Source of the DNA: CAYJAP01 sp964368425
GTDB taxonomy: Bacteria > Bacillota > Clostridia > Christensenellales > UBA1242
Direction: 5' to 3'
NCBI GenBank assembly: GCA_964368425.1
Contig: CAYJAP010000005.1
Span: 1 to 32,265, forward strand
Length of the DNA stretch: 32,265 nt
Below the pieces are notes generated by a model that worked only from the letters and a program-made list of their open reading frames with translations, did no database searches and was not told where the DNA came from. The translations under genes and the position numbers were made by a program. Of the stretch, positions 1 to 7,510 are shown piece by piece. Position 1 is the first letter of the stretch. Each line of letters opens with the position of its first letter.

Positions 1-1
1 A

Positions 2-868
2 GATAAAACCGATTCAGATATTAGAGTGCAATTATTAGTTCCAAAAAATGAAATAATCGTAAATTATTTTGGCGAAGAAAACTACCCGGCATATGAGTTT
101 AAGTACGAAGTAATAAGAAATTGGTGGTTTGGTAAAGGTTTAGATGGATTTGACATTGACAAAATGTATACTTTATCTTCAGATGAGGGGGCTACTTACG
201 AATCTTTCTCTCCTCCCACCCCCCTCGAGGAAGATATAACATTGTATTTTGATTTATTTCAACACTGAGCCTGAACACACTCTTGAAGGATCATACTACA
301 AGGAGGCGGGCGATGGCTCATATATAGAGTTTATTTCTGTACTAGACTCATCTAGGGTAATGCTAGTGGGTATGCTTATGGATTACGAACTTTCAACAAA
401 TGAGTCTGGACAAACTATTCTTGTAATAACTACCCCTGGTATGGGAACTGATCCTTTAATATGGGAGGGTGAAAGCATTAGAGTGAAGGACGATACTTTA
501 CATAAGATAAATAATCTCGAGAATTTATTTAAGATAACCTTCCACTTTAATATGCCCGAACTTATATCAGGTGGTGGTATAACTCCTGTAAGCCTATATC
601 AATACTCATTCCTTCAGTAGATGGTTTTGCACAACCATTATTAGCTGAAGAAGGTGAAGAGGTTGCGGATATATTCAACCATATAGCAACATTCCTTGTA
701 TTTGATTTTGATGAAGGAATGTTAGGTGAGTTTGTTGCATCGTTACCTGAGGATACTGCGAGATTTAAAATATACAATGAATCCGAGGAGCTCGTACCTT
801 TTGATTTCTATACTGAAATCGCTTCAGATTTAGACATATATATTGCAGATGAAGAGGTTGAGGGATAA
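2..868 (+). pseudogene. 3' part of a surface-protein-like gene broken by two frameshifts
   Basis: Three consecutive reading frames together look like one protein tail. Frame 2 is open from the window edge to a stop at 268. The next open stretch, in frame 3, covers about 249-620. Frame 2 then resumes around 590-620 and runs to the TAA at 866-868. Each junction would be healed by a single-base change, near 255-265 and near 590-612. The middle and last parts have no ribosome binding site of their own, and the acidic, beta-rich composition continues across the joins. The motif PTPLEEDITLYF resembles the end of InlB-type (Listeria/Bacteroides) repeats, which suggests an exported cell-surface protein, but this is a weak match. 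The 5' end lies outside the window. The breaks could be genuine decay or sequencing indels. Confidence 0.6.
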
Positions 869-952
869 GAGATTGACATTTGTAAGATGATAATATTTGC
901 TAGCGAACCAATTAATCACAGGAATTTATTACGAGAAATAAGATCATAAAAG

Positions 953-980
953 AAACCCACAATCGTGGGTTTTTTGTTTT
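953..980. terminator. bidirectional intrinsic terminator
   Basis: The inverted repeat AACCCAC-AATC-GTGGGTT (954-972) is followed by a T run on the plus strand. On the minus strand the mirrored stem is followed by TTTCTTTT. It lies between two convergent genes and can end both transcripts. Confidence 0.85.
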
Positions 981-1011
981 AACTATTTTCAATATATTAT
1001 CTTAATGCCTG

Positions 1012-1563
1012 TTATCTTTTTTGGATAACTTTATAATTATTGATAGCGTCAGCTAGTCTTTTTGCTAACTCTACATTTGCGGTATGTAAAGAGTTTAAAA
1101 TAAGTTTCGCATCCTTTCTGTATTGATCGACCTTTTCTTGCGACCATTTTTCGGGAATATCTTGTAAGTTTAGCATTCTATCAGCCATCTTTATAATCCA
1201 GATTTCCTCAGGCTGCTTCTTTATACGGACTAGTGAGTCTGCTATGCGATGCTCGTACGGTAGAGAAGGGTCCTTTGACAGCGCCAACACTCCGTCTGCA
1301 ACACCTTGTCCAAACTCTAGTGATATGTCCTCGTACGTCCTCGGAGTGTCCTCAATAACGTCGTGCAACAGAGATACTTGAACAAGTAGGTTCCAGTCAA
1401 CGTTTTTGCCAAAGCAGGCGTTTATCGCAGCCTCAGCTGTTCCAACGACATGCACCAAATAAGGTACGTTGCCGTGAGATTCTCTCTGTTGAGTGCCATG
1501 TGCATGTGCCGCATAGAACAATGCCTTGGCGAATATTTCACTATCCCATGTTTTTAGTTGCAT
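1012..1563 (-). CDS. Stand-alone HD-domain (p)ppGpp hydrolase-like protein (MESH1/SAH type)
   Basis: This 183-residue protein consists of one HD phosphohydrolase domain of the kind found at the N-terminus of Rel/SpoT proteins. The residues that Rel uses for Mn binding and catalysis are recognisable: Arg27, His38 in YLVH, His67-Asp68 and Glu71-Asp72 in LLHDVIEDT, and Asp128 and Asn132 in MADRMLN. The family hydrolyses ppGpp to GDP and pyrophosphate, and this size matches small alarmone hydrolases. The start is supported by AAGGAG (1569-1574) five bases upstream. The gene has its own promoter although it follows rel on the same strand. The neighbouring long Rel has lost these same residues, so this protein is the obvious candidate for the missing hydrolase. 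Another nucleotide substrate cannot be excluded. Confidence 0.85.
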   Translation of the reverse strand: MQLKTWDSEIFAKALFYAAHAHGTQQRESHGNVPYLVHVVGTAEAAINACFGKNVDWNLLVQVSLLHDVIEDTPRTYEDISLEFGQGVADGVLALSKDPSLPYEHRIADSLVRIKKQPEEIWIIKMADRMLNLQDIPEKWSQEKVDQYRKDAKLILNSLHTANVELAKRLADAINNYKVIQKR

Positions 1564-1604
1564 GCTAACTCCTTATTTAGATAAGTTATTCAGTAGTATA
1601 GTTT

Positions 1605-1633
1605 ATATTATTACACATGGGAGCGTTTGTCAA
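1605..1633 (-). promoter_or_regulatory. Sigma-A-type promoter of the HD hydrolase gene
   Basis: Read on the minus strand, TTGACA (1628-1633) is separated by 17 bases from TAATAT (1605-1610). It lies between the end of rel and the HD gene, so the hydrolase can be expressed independently of the dnaD-dnaI-rel operon. Confidence 0.75.
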
Positions 1634-1645
1634 TGTGTAATTGAA

Positions 1646-3757
1646 TTATATTCGGTGGATATCAAAAACATCGGGAATATTTTTTATTTTGTTCAGCACC
1701 TCTTTAAGTTGCTGATGGTTTTTTATCTGTATAGATATATGAACTATTTGCTTATTATCTTCTGTTTTTATAATGTTGAAGGAAGATATTAAAATGTCAT
1801 TTTTCAGCATCTGTGTGGATATATCTGTAAACACGCTAGGAGATTTAGAGCAGATGATTCTTATGTTCGCAGATGTTTCTTTATTCTCTTCCACATTCCA
1901 CTCAGTTTTAATCAGTCTTTCCAATTCAACATACGATAGGTTTGGACAATCTCGCCTATGGACGGTTATTCCTTGTCCGTGTGATACGAAGCCCACGATT
2001 TCGTCGCCTGGAATAGGTGTGCAACACCCTGCCAGTTTAGTCAATACACCTTTTTCGTTGTTTACTAAGATCATATCCGTAGGACGACTCTTCTTGCTGT
2101 GCTGTTTTTTAGTTACCTTAAGAGTATCTAGTTGCTCGTGTTTTTGCACGTATTTAGTATACAGCTGCTTCAATCGGGAAACGATTTTTGTGGCTGTTAT
2201 AGACCCAAAGCCCACCGAGGCGTACATGTCATCGTGATTTGTGAAAGAGTATTTATCAAAAAGTTTTTCTATGTCGGGGTTATCTAATAACTTGGATAAA
2301 TTGTATCCTTGTGTTTTCGCATACTGTTCTAAGATTACTTTACCTTTCTTGATATTATCTTCCTTTAATTCTTTTTTAAAGAAAGCATTTATCTTTTCCC
2401 GCGCAACATCTGTCCTTACTATCTTCAACCAGTCGCGAGAAGGACCTTTAGCTGTAGGAGAGGTTATAATCTCCACGGTATCTCCACTCTTTAGTGTGGT
2501 TTTGATAGGCACCATTTTGCCGTTTACCTTTGCTCCCACGCATTTATTTCCTACGTTGGAGTGGATATAATAAGCGAAGTCGATAGTTGTAGCACCCTCT
2601 GGGAATTGAAAGATATCTCCTTTTGGCGTCTGTACAAAAATCTCATCACTAAAAACGTCTATCTTTAGTGTCGCAATAAGCTCTTCGTTAGAGATTTCTT
2701 TTTGGTCATCTAAAATCTCTCGCACCCATGCTAATCTCTCATCAAGGTCTGTCTTTTTATCTCTCTTTTCTTTGTACATCCAGTGAGCCGCGATACCGTA
2801 CTCAGCTATTCTGTGCATTTCCTGTGTTCGGATTTGCACCTCGATAGGTCTGTCGTTGAAGAGAACTGTAGTGTGTAGAGACTGGTATCCGTTTTGTTTT
2901 GGTAAGGAAATATAGTCCTTGAATCGCTCTGTCATAGGGACGAAAGTGTTATGTACTTCTCCCAGTACGGCGTAACATTCAGGGATACTGTCCACAATGA
3001 TTCGTAGTGCCACAATGTCGTAAATATCGTCCAGCGTAGCCTTTTTATCGTTTAATTTTTTGTGTATGCTATATACGTGTTTTTTACGACCATGTATCTC
3101 ATAATTTATTTTTAACCGGTCGGTAACATTTGCGAGTCTTTTCTTTATGTTTTCCAGCTGTCCAACTACTGAGCTGAATCTTTGGTCGACAATGTTTGAT
3201 AGCTCTACATACTTTTCCGGATGCATAATTTTGAAACAAAGATCTTCCATGCTTCCCTTTATGATCGCCAGACCCAGTCGACTAGCCAGAGGGGCGTATA
3301 TGTTCAACACTATCTCTGCTTTTTTTCTATCCTCATCGTTATAATTGCTTTTCATGATTTTTAGTTCTGCATGAATGAAACAGATGATAATGATAATAGA
3401 CGTCAAATCTTTTGCTATCGAAATAAGCATCTTTTTCAAGTTTTGCGTTTCATCTTTAATGTTTGTAAAATCTGTTTTATATAGTTTTGACAGGGTGTTT
3501 AACTTGGTATGAATTTCCTCACCGTACGATGCAACGATGCTTTCGTCAGATACTAACTTATGTTTATACGGTAGGTACAGCAGGGCAAGCAAAATACTCT
3601 CGTTATCTACCTTGATGTCAGCAAGACAACTTATAGCGAGTTCGGTGGTTTTATATAAAGTATTAGACGCACTTATTGGCTCATACAAATCTTTGTATGC
3701 ATTCATGATTCGTGCATCATTTGAGTATTTTGAAAACAAAGTTTCTTTCAGTGTCAT
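1646..3757 (-). CDS. relA: Long RelA/SpoT-homologue with intact synthetase and degenerate hydrolase domain
   Basis: This 703-residue protein has the full long-RSH layout. It has a pseudo-HD domain (about 20-180), a (p)ppGpp synthetase domain (about 215-335), a TGS domain (about 374-434), a zinc-finger/CC region with LAGCCTPIPGDEI (575-587) and a C-terminal ACT domain (about 630-703). The synthetase keeps RFKDY, the Gram-positive RXKD form of the substrate loop, together with NGYQSLHT and EVQIRT. The hydrolase domain is ruined: LLHDVVEDT of Rel is replaced by LLYLPYKHK and ADRLHNM by IHAELKIM. It should therefore make (p)ppGpp in response to stalled ribosomes but not degrade it. It starts 2 bp after dnaI with AAGGA upstream, as the third gene of the dnaD-dnaI-rel operon. 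Confidence 0.95.
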   Translation of the reverse strand: MTLKETLFSKYSNDARIMNAYKDLYEPISASNTLYKTTELAISCLADIKVDNESILLALLYLPYKHKLVSDESIVASYGEEIHTKLNTLSKLYKTDFTNIKDETQNLKKMLISIAKDLTSIIIIICFIHAELKIMKSNYNDEDRKKAEIVLNIYAPLASRLGLAIIKGSMEDLCFKIMHPEKYVELSNIVDQRFSSVVGQLENIKKRLANVTDRLKINYEIHGRKKHVYSIHKKLNDKKATLDDIYDIVALRIIVDSIPECYAVLGEVHNTFVPMTERFKDYISLPKQNGYQSLHTTVLFNDRPIEVQIRTQEMHRIAEYGIAAHWMYKEKRDKKTDLDERLAWVREILDDQKEISNEELIATLKIDVFSDEIFVQTPKGDIFQFPEGATTIDFAYYIHSNVGNKCVGAKVNGKMVPIKTTLKSGDTVEIITSPTAKGPSRDWLKIVRTDVAREKINAFFKKELKEDNIKKGKVILEQYAKTQGYNLSKLLDNPDIEKLFDKYSFTNHDDMYASVGFGSITATKIVSRLKQLYTKYVQKHEQLDTLKVTKKQHSKKSRPTDMILVNNEKGVLTKLAGCCTPIPGDEIVGFVSHGQGITVHRRDCPNLSYVELERLIKTEWNVEENKETSANIRIICSKSPSVFTDISTQMLKNDILISSFNIIKTEDNKQIVHISIQIKNHQQLKEVLNKIKNIPDVFDIHRI

Positions 3758-3759
3758 GA

Positions 3760-4716
3760 TTATTCCTTGTTTTTATGTCTTAAATCTGTTCCTTCCATTT
3801 TAATTAACAGCGACTTATTCTTATCTATCATACGACTATATATTCGTTCATCGTATATGTCAAAAATCTGGTTGGGCATTAGATTCGTCGTTATAACAGT
3901 ATTTTTATCACGTATATTTCTCTCACTTATAATAAGATATAGATATTCACGTGTCACGTTTTGTAGTATACTTTCTGTACCTAAATCATCTATTATCAGC
4001 AGATCACAACTCAAGAACGGGTACATTATCTCACTCTTCTCTTGTACTGTTGCACAGTGATATCTCAAAAATTGTTGGTTAAGCTCAAAGGCGGAGATAT
4101 ATATCGTATAATTGCCTTTATCAATCGCTTCATTCACAATACACTGCGCTAGAAAAGTCTTTCCAACGCCGGTGTTTCCACAAATTGTAACTAACTTTTT
4201 AGAAGTTGCTTTTAAATCTGTCGCATATTTTTTCATTTGCATAAACAGGCGTTTGTTGCTGTCCTTTACGTGAGAATCCCACAAATCAGGATTAGCTTTT
4301 TTAAAATTAGCAGCCTTGTTTACACCATTATTTTCAACGAGTTTTGCGCTTAATTTTTTGTTATAACACACACAAGGCTTTCCATTTACAAAGCCCGAAT
4401 CCAAACATTTTTTGCAGGAGTACTGTGGCTGAATATCTTGTTCAGTTAATCCTATTTTATTTAAAATACTAACACTTTTGTTTTGTAGTGCTGTTAGTTT
4501 TTCTCGGTGTTTTTTTGTATCTTTTTTTTGAAACTCTAGTTTCCCAATTTCACAAGTCAAATCTTTAATTTCTTCGAATGTTGATTTAAAGGATGGATTT
4601 TGCAAAGCCTTCTTTAGGTTATCGTCGGCTATTTTTTCCACGTTAAATTTGTTTTGCTGTAACGAAGAAATTATCTCTTGTGTCAATGCTTCTTTATTTA
4701 ATAAGTTATTTGTCAT
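3760..4716 (-). CDS. dnaI: DnaI/DnaC-type replicative helicase loader ATPase
   Basis: This 318-residue AAA+ protein has an N-terminal helical part, a four-cysteine zinc site (Cys101, 104, 115, 117) and a C-terminal ATPase. Walker A is GNTGVGKT (180-187), Walker B is LLIIDDLG (239-246), sensor 1 is TTNL (276-279) and the candidate arginine finger is in RIYSRM. This combination is that of DnaI, which loads the replicative helicase DnaB/DnaC onto origin DNA. IstB-type transposition ATPases share the core but lack the N-terminal zinc region and would sit beside a transposase. The start codon overlaps the stop of the DnaD-family gene by 4 bp (ATGA), so the two are probably translationally coupled. 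Confidence 0.9.
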   Translation of the reverse strand: MTNNLLNKEALTQEIISSLQQNKFNVEKIADDNLKKALQNPSFKSTFEEIKDLTCEIGKLEFQKKDTKKHREKLTALQNKSVSILNKIGLTEQDIQPQYSCKKCLDSGFVNGKPCVCYNKKLSAKLVENNGVNKAANFKKANPDLWDSHVKDSNKRLFMQMKKYATDLKATSKKLVTICGNTGVGKTFLAQCIVNEAIDKGNYTIYISAFELNQQFLRYHCATVQEKSEIMYPFLSCDLLIIDDLGTESILQNVTREYLYLIISERNIRDKNTVITTNLMPNQIFDIYDERIYSRMIDKNKSLLIKMEGTDLRHKNKE

Positions 4717-6155
4717 AGTTCCACCTCGTACACAGAATCAAACAGCGAGTTTAACTCTTTTGCTGAGTATTCTCGGCCAATCTTTTTCTTATTATCTACG
4801 ACTTTCTTTTGAGCAACTGGTGTCTGTGACCGAGCGTCTGCGACGCTAGTAATCTTATTTAGATAGTAAGAAGATAGTATCTTGTTGAGATACTGTATAG
4901 GTTGTACTTTATCTGCAGACTGTTTAGATGCAAACAAAATAAGCTCCTGAGATATGTTCCATGTACTTGTCCAAATAGTGTATAATCTACGGTCTTCAGC
5001 GTTTATTTCACGACGAATCCCTAGCTCTGCCAGAATTTCTTTGATTTGTTTATCGTGTTCGAAAGATTTGTTCAGGTAATTATCTAAACTCTCAGAAGAC
5101 AGAATTCCCAGCTTGAAGAACTTATTAACAAGATGGTTCATACCTTCCAGTGTTCTAGTGCCAGAAATAAAACATAGGTTTGCTATTTCCGTCAATACTT
5201 TTGTGTCATATCCTAACGTGAACCATGGGTTTATGTACGTGTCCACAACGTTCTCGTAGTTATCATATCGTACACCAAGTTTCGCACATACCACTTTGGC
5301 TGTATCAAACAGGGTAGTCATATTGATATAATAATCCTCGATCTCTTTTGTGCTAAGTAAATCTCTTTCAAAACATTTAGTCAAGGTTTTGTTCAGTCTA
5401 TGCATACCGCCAGTTTTGTTTTTTTCTAACTTCGCCACGGCAATTATCGTGTCCAATTCAAATCCAAAATCTTTTATCCAAGATAAAAACATCTGATATT
5501 CTTCAGTTGAGGCACGTCTTCTAATCCCTAACGTCTTTAATACGATGGCAATTTCTTCTGAGTTTTGTTCTTGCTCAGATATGCGTTGTACAACATCATC
5601 TTCAGTTAATATTCCCTCGTATGCCCAGTTTTTAGCTATTGTAGCTATATAATTATATCCCACATTATTACTTTTCAGATTAACACAATAATCAATTATT
5701 TTGATTAACGCATTTGCCTCCATGTGGAAGGACTCTATTATATGATAGTACTCTTGATATTCGGTAGGAGTTATCATACGTCCAACAAGTATTTCCTGTG
5801 CCTGAATGTTAAACTCACGGTATTTGTCTTTGTTATATTTCTTAAGTATAGAAGAGTAATTTTTTACCGGCATATAGCGGACTTCTATAGGTGTAATATT
5901 CAGTATTTGTACCAATCCAAGCTCTTGCCAATATAAAAAAGAACTTACAATATCATCTTCTGACATCTGTAATATTTTAGATACTGATTCGAGAGTGTTC
6001 TCGAGCGAGGTAGGATTACTGCATAAATAAAGACCATACAGGTATACTTTAGTACATTCTGATGGTGCTTGGGGCATAAACTCTTTGATGAAAGAATGGT
6101 TTATTTCCACCTTATTATTTGCAATTACTTCACTTGAAAATTTACAAAACGCCAT
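4713..6155 (-). CDS. DnaD/DnaB-family replication initiation protein with four tandem DnaD-like repeats
   Basis: This 480-residue protein has an N-terminal winged-helix-like domain (about 1-110). A recognisable DnaD (DnaB_2) domain follows at about 115-197, with the hallmark YNYIATIAKNWAYEGI. Three more divergent copies appear at about 198-280, 282-366 and 367-440. Each copy carries a variant of LGIRR near its start, an aromatic/Trp in the middle and LNK(I/T/F)L before a final turn. The C-terminus has a short REYSAKEL motif like those used for DNA contact in other family members. Family members remodel origin DNA and recruit the helicase loader, which fits the downstream dnaI. AAGGA lies 6 bases before the ATG. 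Most DnaD-family proteins have one or two such domains, so four is unusual. Confidence 0.85.
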   Translation of the reverse strand: MAFCKFSSEVIANNKVEINHSFIKEFMPQAPSECTKVYLYGLYLCSNPTSLENTLESVSKILQMSEDDIVSSFLYWQELGLVQILNITPIEVRYMPVKNYSSILKKYNKDKYREFNIQAQEILVGRMITPTEYQEYYHIIESFHMEANALIKIIDYCVNLKSNNVGYNYIATIAKNWAYEGILTEDDVVQRISEQEQNSEEIAIVLKTLGIRRRASTEEYQMFLSWIKDFGFELDTIIAVAKLEKNKTGGMHRLNKTLTKCFERDLLSTKEIEDYYINMTTLFDTAKVVCAKLGVRYDNYENVVDTYINPWFTLGYDTKVLTEIANLCFISGTRTLEGMNHLVNKFFKLGILSSESLDNYLNKSFEHDKQIKEILAELGIRREINAEDRRLYTIWTSTWNISQELILFASKQSADKVQPIQYLNKILSSYYLNKITSVADARSQTPVAQKKVVDNKKKIGREYSAKELNSLFDSVYEVEL

Positions 6156-6187
6156 AAGTTATCCTTTTTATCATGTGTTCTAAGAAG

Positions 6188-6193
6188 ATTATA
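6188..6193 (-). promoter_or_regulatory. Candidate -10 element of the dnaD-dnaI-rel operon
   Basis: A perfect TATAAT (minus strand) lies about 33 bp upstream of the DnaD-family start in the divergent intergenic region. No convincing -35 hexamer is placed 17 bp upstream. Confidence 0.45.
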
Positions 6194-6262
6194 ATACATT
6201 TTGTCTAAATATACTAGTGTTTTGATTTTAAAAAAGTTAACGAATTTGTCGTCGCTTTTTAT

Positions 6263-6290
6263 TTGACCTCTTTTTTTGATATGTTATAAT
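6263..6290 (+). promoter_or_regulatory. Sigma-A-type promoter of sbcDC
   Basis: TTGACC (6263-6268) and TATAAT (6285-6290) are separated by 16 bases. This gives a leader of about 10 bases before an AGAGAGG ribosome binding site and the sbcD ATG. Confidence 0.8.
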
Positions 6291-6307
6291 GAAAAAGAGA
6301 GGTACAA

Positions 6308-7510
6308 ATGAGGATTTTACATACGGCAGATTGGCATCTCGGACTGAAGACGGATGACTTCGATAGAGAGCAGGAACAGAAAGATGCTTTGGAAGAAGTT
6401 ATCGCGATTGTGAGAAAGCAAGATATAGACATTGTGTTGGTTGCAGGCGATGTATACGAGTCGTTTGTGCCGTCGAGTGACGCAGAAAACCTGTTTTTTA
6501 ACACAATAATGAAGTTAAGCAATGAGGGTAATACAGCAGTAGTTATCATTCCGGGTAATCATGATGAGCCTAAACGATTAGCAAACTCAGCAGTTTTTGC
6601 TCGAAACTTTAATATACACATAGTAAGTAACTTAGATCCAATCAAAGTGTTCTCAAAAGACAGGTGGCGGATAAAGCCGGTGAACTCAGGTAGAGGATTT
6701 ATAGAATTTGCCAAAGATAACGGAGAAAGTTGTGTGGTGGCATGCATGCCGTATCCGTCTTATTCGCGATACAAAGAGATGAAGAAAGAAGGCGAAAGGT
6801 TTAGCGATAAGTGTAAAGAGTGGTTTTCTCACGGTGCAAGTGCTTTTCGAGATGATACCATAAATATCGGAATTTCCCACGTATACAGTTATGGTATAGA
6901 TTTGACTGAAGAAGAGAGTGCAAGTTTTGAGTATGTCAGTTCCGTTTTCCAGTTCGTGGAGCACTCGGCGTATCCTGCTAAAGCGCATTATATAGCCTTG
7001 GGTCATATACACAGGTGTATCACTGTAAATAAACAGAAACACATATATTATTCCGGTTCACTCATCAATAACTTTTTTGATGGCGGAGATGCTGTGACAA
7101 AAGTTATCGTCGCAGACATATCTTCGTCCGGAGTTCAAAAGGTAAACAAGATTCCGCTAAATACTAAAATTCTGAAAAAGGTTACCGTTTCCAGCGTAGA
7201 GGAAGCGGAAAGTATTGCTCAGTCAGATGAGAATAAGGGAGCGTTGTTAAAAGTTATTATAAAAAACGTTGTTCCGTCACAGGCTGAACAGATTAAACAA
7301 CTACGTAAAAAGCACAATAACATTGTATCAATACAAGCAGTGTCTAGATTAGTAGAGTCTAGTCGAAGAAAGATTGAACCGAAAAAGGATTTAACAAACT
7401 CTGAGTTATTTAATAAATTTTGTATGGATCGTACTGGAGAGCAGCCTAGTGAAGATGTTTTACGTTTATTTTTGGAAACGATGGGGGAGGTGTTATATGA
7501 AACCGATTAA
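6308..7510 (+). CDS. sbcD: SbcD (Mre11-type) nuclease subunit
   Basis: This 400-residue calcineurin-like phosphoesterase is the nuclease half of the SbcCD complex, which opens hairpins and trims protein-blocked double-strand ends. The metal-binding motifs appear in order: ADWHLG (Asp8, His10), AGDVYE (Asp48), GNHD (83-86), SHVY (His191) and GHIH (232-235). A capping domain follows. The length is usual for the family. It is the first gene behind a strong promoter and overlaps sbcC by 14 bp, so the two subunits are likely co-translated. Confidence 0.95.
   Translation: MRILHTADWHLGLKTDDFDREQEQKDALEEVIAIVRKQDIDIVLVAGDVYESFVPSSDAENLFFNTIMKLSNEGNTAVVIIPGNHDEPKRLANSAVFARNFNIHIVSNLDPIKVFSKDRWRIKPVNSGRGFIEFAKDNGESCVVACMPYPSYSRYKEMKKEGERFSDKCKEWFSHGASAFRDDTINIGISHVYSYGIDLTEEESASFEYVSSVFQFVEHSAYPAKAHYIALGHIHRCITVNKQKHIYYSGSLINNFFDGGDAVTKVIVADISSSGVQKVNKIPLNTKILKKVTVSSVEEAESIAQSDENKGALLKVIIKNVVPSQAEQIKQLRKKHNNIVSIQAVSRLVESSRRKIEPKKDLTNSELFNKFCMDRTGEQPSEDVLRLFLETMGEVLYETD

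Noticed and set aside
876..920. A TTGACA upstream of the first terminator as a plus-strand promoter
   Set aside because: There is no -10 element at a workable distance and no gene downstream on that strand before the terminator.
1526..3803. Several plus-strand open frames of 65-154 codons opposite the HD gene and rel
   Set aside because: They lie antisense to a strongly conserved Rel and HD protein, lack ribosome binding sites and show no recognisable motif.
3760..4716. IstB-type transposition ATPase instead of helicase loader
   Set aside because: The four-cysteine N-terminal zinc site and coupling to a DnaD-family gene favour DnaI, and no transposase or inverted repeats are nearby.
7449..7496. 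Upstream in-frame start for sbcC
   Set aside because: The extra 16 residues lie inside sbcD and do not match SbcC. The ATG at 7497 has a strong ribosome binding site and gives the conserved N-terminus.
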